IMG/VR virus record: IMGVR_UViG_3300033153_007336
Location: 1 to 24,223 of that record
Strand: one strand, 5' to 3'
DNA: 24,223 nucleotides
DNA from: a virus
The translations under genes were made by a program, and so were the position numbers. Below, piece by piece: positions 1 through 6,020 of this stretch. Positions within the stretch are counted from its first letter, which is position 1. Each line of letters opens with the position of its first letter. The notes below the pieces were generated by a model that saw only the letters and a program-made list of their open reading frames with translations, had not been told where the DNA came from and ran no database searches.

Positions 1-22
1 CTGATGATAGTGAGATTTAATA

Positions 23-256
23 ATGTCAAAACCAAAGATTGTAAATATTATGCAATATGGAGATGATAGTACTTATGTTGCTATGACTATGATAGCACCT
101 GCTGATTTCTCTAAAGCTAATATGAAGGCTATCAGTAAACTTGCTAATGCATATTTTCAAGACACTAATAATATTCAAGAGGTTATTAAATTTCTTGAGG
201 GGTATGGCTTTGTTTCTTGTAATGATTATGAAGTAACTATTGGTGGTAACTTATAA
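23..256 (+). CDS. Small phage protein of unknown function (77 aa)
   Basis: I do not recognise this protein. It is soluble by composition, has no Cys pairs or membrane segment, and is mixed acidic and basic. The ATG at 23 follows a weak purine stretch (GTGAG). Its stop codon overlaps the next start (TAATG at 254-258), so the two genes are very likely translationally coupled. A reading frame in another register is open through base 1, so the preceding gene may end just upstream or overlap here; this cannot be settled from the window. Confidence 0.75.
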   Translation: MSKPKIVNIMQYGDDSTYVAMTMIAPADFSKANMKAISKLANAYFQDTNNIQEVIKFLEGYGFVSCNDYEVTIGGNL

Positions 257-510
257 TGGCTCGTAGGAAACGAATTAAAGTTGTCTTATCTGAGAATATT
301 GTATTGTCTGAGAACTCATCGGTTTCTTTTGAGTTGGTGAACAATGAAGAATATGATATTCCTGATAGATTACGTATGGTTGAATACGAGGTTGCTCATG
401 GTAGAAACATTCGTGTGAAGGATATCATTGAATCGAGTTTCGAAGATATGCCCTGGTTTGCTAATGATAGATATGGTATATTAATATCTGTTGAGCATTT
501 GGGAGAATAG
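256..510 (+). CDS. Small phage protein of unknown function (84 aa)
   Basis: The protein has a basic N-terminus (MARRKRIK) followed by an acidic body, with no recognised domain. The start overlaps the previous stop codon (TAATG), which fixes the start and implies coupled translation. The next small gene begins four bases after its stop. It belongs to a four-gene plus-strand run ending at 1055. The role is unknown. Confidence 0.75.
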   Translation: MARRKRIKVVLSENIVLSENSSVSFELVNNEEYDIPDRLRMVEYEVAHGRNIRVKDIIESSFEDMPWFANDRYGILISVEHLGE

Positions 511-513
511 AGA

Positions 514-690
514 ATGGAGAAATTTGATACGGGAATTTATGAGATGCATATATCACTGCTATCTAGCGTAGAAGATATATCCCCCATCCAGCTTGCTCGT
601 AGGGTACGTATGAAAGCTCGGAGCGATCCAAAGTTCATGTATCATTATTATCAATGTATTGTATATCGTAGAACTATGTTTAGTAATTAA
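514..690 (+). CDS. Very small basic protein of unknown function (58 aa)
   Basis: This 58-codon frame fills the gap between its neighbours exactly. It has a purine-rich ribosome site (GGGAGAATAGAGA) before the ATG and ends 14 bases before the next start. The protein is basic in its second half, with an RRVRMKAR segment around residues 29-36 and a Tyr-rich stretch after it. It could bind nucleic acid, but nothing specific is visible. Spacing, strand and Shine-Dalgarno support a real gene. Confidence 0.6.
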   Translation: MEKFDTGIYEMHISLLSSVEDISPIQLARRVRMKARSDPKFMYHYYQCIVYRRTMFSN

Positions 691-704
691 TTAAGGAGAG
701 AATG

Positions 705-1055
705 ATGAGTACAAATGCAAATATTAACGTAAAGGTAGGAGATTCATTCCATAATGTATATCTACATTGGGATGGTTACCCTAGCGCGGCTTTCGAAACA
801 TTGAAAGCAAATTATAACAGTCAGGAACTAGCTGAGTTATTAGTGAGTCATGGTGATATGTCCATACTAGCTGAGAAGTCTGAACCTGATCCTAAAGATA
901 ATGAGCATTCATTTGAGAACCCACAAGAAGGGGTATCTGTATACTATGGTCGAGATCGTGGAGAATCTGATGTAGGTAAAACTGTTACCGATAAACCACA
1001 GGATACTCAACAGTATAACTATTTATTCCAAGATGGTAAATGGAAAATTATCTAA
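705..1055 (+). CDS. Conserved phage protein of unknown function (116 aa)
   Basis: The N-terminal half (VYLHWDGYP around residues 19-27, YNSQE, HGDMS) and the YYGRDRGE segment resemble a conserved family of uncharacterised proteins seen in many phages; this is recalled from general knowledge, not searched. There are two adjacent ATGs, at 702 and 705. The strong AGGAG at 694-698 is three bases from the first and six from the second, so 705 is preferred. It is the last gene of the plus-strand run; a promoter begins four bases after its stop. It is predicted soluble and acidic. Confidence 0.75.
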   Translation: MSTNANINVKVGDSFHNVYLHWDGYPSAAFETLKANYNSQELAELLVSHGDMSILAEKSEPDPKDNEHSFENPQEGVSVYYGRDRGESDVGKTVTDKPQDTQQYNYLFQDGKWKII

Positions 1056-1058
1056 CAC

Positions 1059-1087
1059 TTGACACATCACCCCCCACATGCTATAGT
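1059..1087 (+). promoter_or_regulatory. Strong sigma70-type promoter for a short transcript
   Basis: The -35 box is a perfect TTGACA (1059-1064). A 17-base spacer precedes the -10 box TATAGT (1082-1087), which has a TGC extended -10 just before it. Transcription would start near 1094. No plus-strand gene follows before the terminator at 1180-1212, so the expected product is a short RNA. Confidence 0.75.
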
Positions 1088-1128
1088 ATGTAAACAAGTT
1101 AAAGCTAATATATTCTTTTAATACAACT

Positions 1129-1146
1129 AGGAGAAATCCCATGTAG
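1129..1146 (+). other. Ribosome site followed by a minimal AUG-UAG start-stop
   Basis: AGGAG at 1129-1133 lies seven bases before ATG at 1141-1143, and the next codon is TAG at 1144-1146. The spacing is ideal for initiation, yet the frame encodes only Met. Such a site would hold an initiating or terminating ribosome on the short transcript. It may be accidental decay of an old reading frame. Confidence 0.45.
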
Positions 1147-1179
1147 TTATTCAATTTATAATATAGATAAAACTTAACG

Positions 1180-1212
1180 AAAAAAGCTCTGGCATTGTGT
1201 CAGGGCTTTTTT
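1180..1212 (+). terminator. Intrinsic terminator
   Basis: A six-pair stem GCTCTG / CAGGGC (1186-1191 with 1201-1206, one T-G pair) encloses a nine-base loop. It is flanked by A6 on the left and T6 on the right (1207-1212). It ends the short transcript started near 1094 and also backs up the upstream plus-strand genes. The A-run lets it work on the minus strand too. Confidence 0.85.
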
Positions 1213-1237
1213 AATGAATGACCATTATAATATACAT

Positions 1238-1292
1238 ATCACCCCCTAACGGCTAGTATTCTAGTCATTAACCCCTATAATCACCCCTAACG
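1238..1292 (+). repeat. C-rich direct repeats upstream of a late promoter
   Basis: ATCACCCCCTAACG (1238-1251) and ATCACCCCTAACG (1280-1292) are near-identical, differing by one C. A related AACCCCTATAATC lies just before the second copy. The C-runs stand out in AT-rich DNA. A further CATCACCCCCC lies in the spacer of the promoter at 1059. They may be protein-binding sites. Confidence 0.4.
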
Positions 1293-1306
1293 ATAATTTA
1301 ACTTAT

Positions 1307-1314
1307 CATAAATA
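1307..1314 (+). promoter_or_regulatory. T4-type late promoter (CATAAATA)
   Basis: CATAAATA followed by CTATTAT shares fourteen bases (ATAAATACTATTAT) with the late promoter at 6384. T4 late promoters place TATAAATA about -13 to -6, which puts the first transcribed base at or next to the A of the ATG at 1320. Confidence 0.6.
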
Positions 1315-1319
1315 CTATT

Positions 1320-1910
1320 ATGCCAAATGAAGAAAAGAACAATGTAGCGTTAGACAAGCTTGCTCAATTACGTAAGTCTGGTAAACGCATGTCAGCTAAT
1401 GAAGCGCAGAAATGGTTCAAGCAAATCATTACTAAATCTAAATTCGCTTCTAAGAAGAAAGGACGTATCGGTGGAGCGACTAATCGAGTTCGCCCTGGCA
1501 CTATGATGATATTCAAATACGATGCTAAGACCAAAGAGAAGCTTCCTTATTGGGATAGACAACCAATGGGAATTGTGGTAGATATATTACCTGATGGGTT
1601 TACTATGTTGAACTTCCATTATTTACCTGCGGCTCAACGTATAGTATTATTAGAAGCACTATTGACTAAGCAAAAAGGTAAAGATGAGAAAGCTGTTGTT
1701 GATGTGAGTTATTCTTTATTGAAAGGGGCTTCTCGATATAAGTGGTATAAACCTACGTATAAGAGATACCTTAGATCTCACTTAGATAGTAAGATGATAT
1801 TAATTCCTATAGAAGATTGGCAATACGCTGTTCTATTACCTACGCAAAAATTCCAGAAGCAATCTAGACAGCAGGTTTATAAAGATAGTTTACGTATTGG
1901 TAGAGGTTAA
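1320..1910 (+). CDS. Late-expressed T4-superfamily protein, possibly DNA-end or head-completion related (196 aa)
   Basis: The middle of the protein has a distinctive pattern: PGTMMIFKYDAK near residue 59, LPYWDRQP, DGF, NFHYLP, then WYKPTYKRYLRSH near residue 142. I recall this pattern from conserved proteins of T4-like marine phages, some of which I believe are annotated as DNA end protector, but I cannot confirm that. The N-terminus is basic. It is driven by a late promoter, consistent with a virion or packaging role. There is no Shine-Dalgarno before the ATG, and the likely transcript start coincides with it, so the mRNA may be leaderless; a later in-frame ATG at residue 24 is the alternative. 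It ends overlapping the convergent gene by four bases. Confidence 0.75.
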   Translation: MPNEEKNNVALDKLAQLRKSGKRMSANEAQKWFKQIITKSKFASKKKGRIGGATNRVRPGTMMIFKYDAKTKEKLPYWDRQPMGIVVDILPDGFTMLNFHYLPAAQRIVLLEALLTKQKGKDEKAVVDVSYSLLKGASRYKWYKPTYKRYLRSHLDSKMILIPIEDWQYAVLLPTQKFQKQSRQQVYKDSLRIGRG

Positions 1911-2179
1911 TTCTTCTTACTAAACGCTCTAATCTTATTTAACATCTCTTTATAATCCCTCATATCCCACAGCTCATCTAGTAAGGTATTGATTGCTTCG
2001 AGTTCTTCATCTCTTGTGTTCCAAGCTTTGATTTGTTTTTCTGTATCCTTTCCTGTCATAATAGCTTCCGCTATAGTTGCGCCACACGACATACAACAAG
2101 GTGATTCAAAGCCATTCATAGGCCATAATTCAATATCTTTACTAGAGCAAAACGGACAAGGTTTTAATTCTTCATTCAT
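1907..2179 (-). CDS. Lar-like restriction-alleviation family zinc-ribbon protein (90 aa)
   Basis: The start LKPCPFC (Cys8, Cys11), a second Cys set (Cys28/29, Cys32, SCGA) and the IKAWNTR segment near residue 50 fit the Lar restriction-alleviation family (Pfam Lar_restr_allev), whose founding member is the Rac prophage Lar protein that modulates type I restriction. Many phage members are untested, so the function is inferred. The C-terminal third is helical and acidic and is not part of the motif. The start overlaps the upstream gene end by four bases. It is the last gene of the minus-strand run. Confidence 0.7.
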   Translation of the reverse strand: MNEELKPCPFCSSKDIELWPMNGFESPCCMSCGATIAEAIMTGKDTEKQIKAWNTRDEELEAINTLLDELWDMRDYKEMLNKIRAFSKKN

Positions 2180-2403
2180 AATAATTTTCTAAGTCTCTCT
2201 AGTAAATGTATTTCAAAGAAACCCCATCCATAATCAATTTTTTGTATACGATCAATTGCTTCTGACAAACCTTCACGCATATCATCTAATCCACTATTTT
2301 CTATGGCAGCGTTCCACGCGGCTTCAGCGATTTTCTCCTCATCCATATCAGACTCATTAGCAAACCAATCTTCGTTATCTTTAAACCATTCTTCAAAGTT
2401 CAA
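2176..2403 (-). CDS. Small acidic phage protein with MNFEEW...AWNAAI motif (75 aa)
   Basis: The protein opens with MNFEEW and has AWNAAI near residue 29. The same two elements open the 72-residue product at 3110-3328, so the two look like distant paralogues. Similar short proteins are common in phages and have no known function. It is strongly acidic and helical. Four-base overlaps on both sides place it in one operon. Confidence 0.75.
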   Translation of the reverse strand: MNFEEWFKDNEDWFANESDMDEEKIAEAAWNAAIENSGLDDMREGLSEAIDRIQKIDYGWGFFEIHLLERLRKLL

Positions 2404-2621
2404 TGGTTGTATCCTGTTGATTCACGCCATACATAACCACACCCATTACATTTATTATGTAGATGTTCTTTCTTAGCGGTTAGTTTGAAAAAGAAATCAT
2501 ATTCAGAAGATGTTATAAAATCATTTTCTACACGTTTATATGATGAGCTATCTATAAGCTCCCCTTCAGGAACATATGATACATTGACTTTATCACTATG
2601 ACACTTTACACATTCACTCAT
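2400..2621 (-). CDS. Small zinc-ribbon protein (73 aa)
   Basis: There are two CxxC knuckles, at Cys4/Cys7 (CVKC) and near residues 59-62 (CNGC), separated by a long charged insert. This is the arrangement of a four-Cys zinc ribbon. No catalytic domain is visible; such proteins usually bind nucleic acid or protein partners. It overlaps both neighbours. Confidence 0.75.
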   Translation of the reverse strand: MSECVKCHSDKVNVSYVPEGELIDSSSYKRVENDFITSSEYDFFFKLTAKKEHLHNKCNGCGYVWRESTGYNH

Positions 2622-2925
2622 AATAGGTTTCTTCTATGGTTCTAGTTTTCTTTTCTACAAACTTAGCATTATCAATATCATAATGTAGATCCATATCACT
2701 CATACTATTATCACCTGTAATAATATAATCATCGTATTGTATAAACCGACCTTCTATTTGTTGAACAGATCCAATCTCTCTAATATACCACCTATGAGAA
2801 TCTTGTTCGCCTGAGTATACTTTCCTACCATAATCAATTAATGTTTCACTTAGACTTTCATCATCAGTGTCCCAATCTTCTTTGAGATTAATAGCTGCTA
2901 AAAATTCTCTTACGCTTTCTTCCAT
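2614..2925 (-). CDS. Acidic phage protein of unknown function (103 aa)
   Basis: I do not recognise this protein. It is strongly acidic (many DD/DE runs) and contains a tyrosine-rich segment (IQYDDYIITGDNS). It has no Cys pair and no membrane segment. The stop overlaps the zinc-ribbon gene downstream by eight bases. Acidic small phage proteins of this kind can be DNA mimics, but nothing here proves that. Confidence 0.75.
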   Translation of the reverse strand: MEESVREFLAAINLKEDWDTDDESLSETLIDYGRKVYSGEQDSHRWYIREIGSVQQIEGRFIQYDDYIITGDNSMSDMDLHYDIDNAKFVEKKTRTIEETYYE

Positions 2926-2927
2926 AA

Positions 2928-3113
2928 TTACTTCTCCAATATATCTTCGTTACATACAGGACAACTAATTTTAGCTACCCATTCATCTTGTTCATTAGAC
3001 CACGCAGCATTCTCTAAGTCTACGCACCCATCATCTTTAATGATGTTGTGAGGAAATAATATTTTATCAGTATCTATTACTACTCCACATCCTTCACAGC
3101 TTTTAAGATTCAT
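2928..3113 (-). CDS. Small zinc-ribbon protein (61 aa)
   Basis: CEGCG near residue 6 and CPVCNE near residue 52 make a two-knuckle ribbon with the knuckles at opposite ends of the chain. It is acidic with one Trp pair position. Its start overlaps the end of the upstream gene by four bases. The function is unknown. Confidence 0.75.
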   Translation of the reverse strand: MNLKSCEGCGVVIDTDKILFPHNIIKDDGCVDLENAAWSNEQDEWVAKISCPVCNEDILEK

Positions 3114-3328
3114 TTTACAAGACCTCTTATTTTATCAGTCATATTAATATCATGCATGTCACACCATTTAGAAGGTTCTAATGGATGACCAGAAGCGCAT
3201 ATCCAATTATCATTAATAATTTTAACCGCTTCAGCTATGGCAGCATTCCACGCTATACGTTCCCATTCTTTATGATCTTTACCAAATTGCGGGTGATACG
3301 TTTCCGCATACCATTCATCGAAGTTCAT
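3110..3328 (-). CDS. Small phage protein with MNFDEW...AWNAAI motif (72 aa)
   Basis: MNFDEW at the start and AWNAAI near residue 27 match the product at 2176-2403. The C-terminal half has two Cys and two His (CASGH, CDMHD), which could bind a metal and are absent from the paralogue. It overlaps the neighbouring genes by four bases on each side. Confidence 0.75.
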   Translation of the reverse strand: MNFDEWYAETYHPQFGKDHKEWERIAWNAAIAEAVKIINDNWICASGHPLEPSKWCDMHDINMTDKIRGLVK

Positions 3329-3558
3329 TTTATATTACCTATATTATTTAATTGTATTCGACCTACGCAACATCTCATATAGACATCTGAGCTTTTACCT
3401 AGTATACTAGCACCGGTTATAGTGATAAAGGTATTACTATATTCAAGGGATATACAATCCGTTGTATTACAGAGGGTACATAATTCTCCCTCTTTTAAAT
3501 TATTTGGTCTTTTGTTCATATGATATCGTAGGACTATTTGGTTGTTCATGATACTCAT
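3325..3558 (-). CDS. Cys-containing small protein of unknown function (up to 77 aa)
   Basis: CTLCNTTDC near residue 27 and a CC pair near residue 64 suggest a metal site. The start is uncertain: ATGs at 3558, 3549 and 3519 are in frame and none has a good ribosome site. All three overlap the end of the membrane-protein gene at 3500-3646, by 59, 50 or 20 bases. The distal part, including all the Cys, is the same for each choice. Confidence 0.6.
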   Translation of the reverse strand: MSIMNNQIVLRYHMNKRPNNLKEGELCTLCNTTDCISLEYSNTFITITGASILGKSSDVYMRCCVGRIQLNNIGNIK

Positions 3559-3646
3559 AGAATATATAAGCTGCTATAAATCCCAAAGCAAATGAAACAA
3601 CAATTAATAATCTAGCTCCATTCATTGTTACGTATTCAGTTTTCAT
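3500..3646 (-). CDS. Very small membrane protein (48 aa)
   Basis: Residues about 12-32 (ARLLIVVSFALGFIAAYIF) form one clear hydrophobic helix, followed by a short polar tail, giving a single-pass inner-membrane protein. It starts inside the end of the zinc-ribbon gene 3636-3779 (eleven-base overlap) and ends inside the next gene. Position and composition support it although it is short. Small phage membrane proteins of this type can act in lysis control or exclusion; no specific role is seen. Confidence 0.55.
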   Translation of the reverse strand: MKTEYVTMNGARLLIVVSFALGFIAAYIFYEYHEQPNSPTISYEQKTK

Positions 3647-3779
3647 TATCAGTATCCTTTACATCTTCTTCATATTTACATTTAGGGCATACAGCACCTT
3701 TAGGATAAGGTACATTATGTATCCTACATTTATAAAAGATTTCTCCCCAAGGGAATGACCAATATAGTCTGTCTGTCAT
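3636..3779 (-). CDS. Very small zinc-binding protein (47 aa)
   Basis: A knuckle-like CRIH near residue 18 and CPKC near residue 31 make a short CxxH/CxxC metal site, with an acidic tail (EEDVKDTDNEN). The start overlaps the upstream stop (TAATG at 3781-3777), which fixes it and implies coupled translation. Confidence 0.6.
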   Translation of the reverse strand: MTDRLYWSFPWGEIFYKCRIHNVPYPKGAVCPKCKYEEDVKDTDNEN

Positions 3780-3982
3780 TATAAATATCTCCAGAAAGTT
3801 TTCCACCATGCGGTACGTTGGCTCATTTCTTTAAAGTGTATTTTCCCTTCTTTCATATACATCTGCTTTGGTGGATTATAAGGTTTAAGATTATTCGCCA
3901 TTCTCACAGCATAGTTAATCTTTAATCCCCAATAGATAACAAGGAATATAAGAACTAATGTATTAAAAATATATACGTTCAT
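3779..3982 (-). CDS. Small membrane protein with basic C-terminal domain (67 aa)
   Basis: Residues about 4-24 are a hydrophobic membrane segment (IFNTLVLIFLVIYWGL). The rest is basic and aromatic (KPYNPPKQMYMKEGK, WWKTFWRYL), most likely cytoplasmic and membrane-hugging. It begins one base after the upstream stop. The function is unknown. Confidence 0.7.
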   Translation of the reverse strand: MNVYIFNTLVLIFLVIYWGLKINYAVRMANNLKPYNPPKQMYMKEGKIHFKEMSQRTAWWKTFWRYL

Positions 3983-3983
3983 T

Positions 3984-4181
3984 CTAATCTGCTTCTAAGA
4001 AAATAACCCAATCGGTAACATAACTATCAAACATATCATTTGGTTGATCCTCATAGTAAAATACTTTACCGTTCCATCTAGCAACTTGGTAACCTGTTTC
4101 ATTCCACCCCATACAATAACATAATATGGTTTTATGTAATGGGGGAGTATATATACTTGATGCGATATTAATCCAATTCAT
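3984..4181 (-). CDS. DUF551-like protein (65 aa)
   Basis: The pattern MNWINIAS...PP...ILCY..GW....ARWNGKVF...VTDWVIF resembles DUF551, a short phage and prophage domain that begins with a WI motif and ends with a THWMPLP-like segment; its function is unknown. I chose the ATG at 4181 rather than an in-frame ATG at 4202 because the family begins at MNWI and because GAACGAGAAT precedes it. It overlaps the upstream gene by 14 bases. Confidence 0.65.
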   Translation of the reverse strand: MNWINIASSIYTPPLHKTILCYCMGWNETGYQVARWNGKVFYYEDQPNDMFDSYVTDWVIFLEAD

Positions 4182-4449
4182 TTTTATTCTCGTTCCATTC
4201 AAATAACGATAAACCTAATTCACGGAAATCACTACTAAACAAATCATTTATTGCACATGCTTTAGTAATGACATCCGTACCATTCCATTCAAATACTTCA
4301 GTGGCGGCATCTATTACTTTACGTGCGTCTCTCATTTCCTCTAAGAGTTTTACAAGATGCGCATTTGATATATGGTAAATATCGTCATCAGGATATACCT
4401 CTAGTAATGTTTCAAACTGTTCTGTTATATTACTTAAATTTTCGTTCAT
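4168..4449 (-). CDS. Helical phage protein of unknown function (93 aa)
   Basis: The protein is mostly helical and acidic, with EEMRDARKVIDAATEVFEW in the middle, a pattern common in small phage proteins of unknown role. I chose the ATG at 4449, preceded by GGAG nine bases upstream, over a GTG at 4464. The chosen start overlaps the upstream stop as TAATG. Confidence 0.7.
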   Translation of the reverse strand: MNENLSNITEQFETLLEVYPDDDIYHISNAHLVKLLEEMRDARKVIDAATEVFEWNGTDVITKACAINDLFSSDFRELGLSLFEWNENKNELD

Positions 4450-4706
4450 TATTCTTCGCTCCACAATTCCGCTACGTTAATAGGTTCTATAATAAATCCT
4501 AATGTACCATCGAGGGTTATTCTCGTATGTCCTACGCCTTTATATATCCATCGTTTTTCTTCTTCAGCTCTTTCATATACATCGGTCATAATAGCTTGAT
4601 CCTCAAACTTACCTAGATATTGGTCATCCTCAGGCGACCATACAGCTTCCCATTCATCTAGATAAACTCGTAGGTCTTTTACTGATAAATATTCTTTACG
4701 TGGCAT
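4449..4706 (-). CDS. Phage protein of unknown function (85 aa)
   Basis: I do not recognise this protein. It has four Trp, an acidic body and a hydrophobic end (TLGFIIEPINVAELW). The stop overlaps the next start as TAATG. The ribosome site before its ATG is weak (GGATAA). Confidence 0.7.
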   Translation of the reverse strand: MPRKEYLSVKDLRVYLDEWEAVWSPEDDQYLGKFEDQAIMTDVYERAEEEKRWIYKGVGHTRITLDGTLGFIIEPINVAELWSEE

Positions 4707-4720
4707 CAGGGTTTATTATC

Positions 4721-4900
4721 CTATTCATCGAAAACCATTGCTTGAGCGAATACACCTTCATTAAACATCTTATTATCTATTGTGGTCGCACATACTCCAC
4801 CAATAGGATACCATCCTTCACCTATAAGTCTGTTAACACCTTGGATCAATTCAGCACAAGTAGCATAATGTAATATTGTATATTCTTGTTTCATTTCCAT
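4721..4900 (-). CDS. DUF1737-like small protein (59 aa)
   Basis: The sequence EYTILHYATCAELIQGVN, then GEGWYPIGGV, then a closing FAQAMV fits DUF1737, a short alpha/beta domain known for the GW.P.GG and QAMV elements; its function is unknown. The gene fills the gap between its neighbours and has AGGTGA as ribosome site upstream of ATG 4900. The next gene downstream starts 14 bases after its stop. Confidence 0.65.
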   Translation of the reverse strand: MEMKQEYTILHYATCAELIQGVNRLIGEGWYPIGGVCATTIDNKMFNEGVFAQAMVFDE

Positions 4901-4913
4901 TCGAAATCACCTG

Positions 4914-5168
4914 TTACAATTGTTGAGCTAGTAATTCTGTATCTTCTTTTCTAGAAGAAAGATCTAATGTAATACTCTTACCATAACATACATTATGAGT
5001 ATCTACGAAGCCAGCAGAGATTGGAGTACGCATTACTCTATGCCAATCTCCATGAGTTTGATTTTTAATACTACTTAGAGCTTCGGCCATAGCATCATGA
5101 TTAACCGTTTCAGGGAATGTAAAAATTTCCATCATGTCTGTGTTGTCTATAGTGCATATATATTTCAT
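4914..5168 (-). CDS. Phage protein of unknown function (84 aa)
   Basis: I do not recognise this protein. It has one Cys near the start and one in the HNVCYGKS segment, plus MRTPISAGFVDTHN in the middle. It is soluble by composition. Its start overlaps the end of the upstream gene by four bases (ATGA). Confidence 0.7.
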   Translation of the reverse strand: MKYICTIDNTDMMEIFTFPETVNHDAMAEALSSIKNQTHGDWHRVMRTPISAGFVDTHNVCYGKSITLDLSSRKEDTELLAQQL

Positions 5169-5443
5169 AATAAATCTTTCACCTCATCTAATGTTTCATT
5201 AGTGTTATCTATAATATTAGTAGCTTGAGTACCAAAGTCTCCCATACAATGACCAGGATTATAATCGCGGATATCTATTAATGCTTCTTGAAGTTTTTTG
5301 AAATCTTCATAGCGTACATAATCTTCTATGAATTTTTTAAAATCTTCATATAGAATATAATCACCATTCTTATTCTCCATATTAACAGGAGAACCACAAT
5401 TCACACGTTCCAAAGAAGGTTTATATCGAGTTAATTCTTTCAT
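5165..5443 (-). CDS. Phage protein with an internal repeat (92 aa)
   Basis: The middle contains two tandem copies of a Y-E-D-F-K-K element (LYEDFKKFIEDYVRYEDFKKL, residues about 32-52), seen in the DNA as a repeated CTTCATA/AAATCTTCATA pattern, so a short internal duplication has taken place. The rest is acidic. The function is unknown. Four-base overlaps join it to both neighbours. Confidence 0.7.
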   Translation of the reverse strand: MKELTRYKPSLERVNCGSPVNMENKNGDYILYEDFKKFIEDYVRYEDFKKLQEALIDIRDYNPGHCMGDFGTQATNIIDNTNETLDEVKDLL

Positions 5444-5814
5444 ATTATATTCTTACCCTCGGTTAAAGCTTTAATCTCAAGAACTTTATTTTCAATAGAA
5501 TTGAGATAATCAATAAAATTTTTATTTTGTTTATCTTTAGCTTTTAATAAACAAGAAAGCGCATATGCGAAATCGCCAGCTAGATGTTCCATGATATAGT
5601 TTTCATATTCGTATGACATTTTAGATGCTACGAATTCACGCGCTTCAGTAGTGATATCTTCCTTAGATTTTTTTATGATGATCTTTCCGTTAAGGGATTT
5701 CATCATAGTGACTTCATAATTACATTTATGACATAGTGGAGGTTGAGAACTTATTCTGTTCGCTCCACACGTACCACACTCAGGACATGTATACTGCTGC
5801 ATTTTATGAGCCAT
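5440..5814 (-). CDS. Zinc-ribbon protein with helical C-terminal domain (124 aa)
   Basis: Residues 1-40 hold CPECGTC (Cys10, Cys13, Cys16) and CHKC (Cys28, Cys31), a four-Cys ribbon of the kind used by nucleic-acid-binding proteins. Residues 50-124 are a Lys/Glu-rich helical region. It is the longest of the zinc-ribbon genes in this run. The start overlaps the upstream stop by one base. The role is unknown. Confidence 0.75.
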   Translation of the reverse strand: MAHKMQQYTCPECGTCGANRISSQPPLCHKCNYEVTMMKSLNGKIIIKKSKEDITTEAREFVASKMSYEYENYIMEHLAGDFAYALSCLLKAKDKQNKNFIDYLNSIENKVLEIKALTEGKNII

Positions 5815-6020
5815 TAGTTACACTCATTTATAAAGGTTTCTGTTTCTGTAAAAATAATATCTTCTTCATGATACCAATAAGAGAAAATCCATCCCTTATG
5901 TTCAAGATACATATGTACATCACCATCCACTATTAATATTTTCCATCTTCCTGTTGGGTTAAAATCTTTATATCTATATCCCCAATAGTCAGCCATGTCT
6001 CTAACATAAATTTTAAGCAT
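5814..6020 (-). CDS. Aromatic-rich phage protein of unknown function (68 aa)
   Basis: The protein is unusually rich in Tyr and Trp (YWGYRYKDF, WIFSYWYHEED), with an alternating pattern suggesting a small beta fold. It has no membrane segment and no metal motif. One-base overlaps on both sides indicate coupled translation. Confidence 0.7.
   Translation of the reverse strand: MLKIYVRDMADYWGYRYKDFNPTGRWKILIVDGDVHMYLEHKGWIFSYWYHEEDIIFTETETFINECN

Larger units (their letters stand above)
1094..1212 (+). ncRNA. Candidate small RNA of about 120 nt with a start-stop pair
   Basis: The limits are inferred: the start lies about seven bases after the TATAGT box and the end is at the T-run of the intrinsic terminator. 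The RNA has no open frame of useful length. Its only well-placed ribosome site (AGGAG at 1129-1133) leads to ATG followed directly by TAG. It could be a regulatory RNA, a ribosome-engaging decoy, or a remnant leader of a lost gene. Promoter and terminator are clear; the function is unknown. Confidence 0.5.

Noticed and set aside
1226-1281. Two TATAAT sequences upstream of the gene at 1320
   Set aside because: Neither has a -35 box at 16-18 bases, and both fall in AT-rich DNA.
3780-3787. A perfect TATAAATA on the plus strand, apparently a late promoter
   Set aside because: It lies between two overlapping minus-strand genes with no plus-strand gene after it. In DNA this AT-rich, several such 8-mers are expected by chance.
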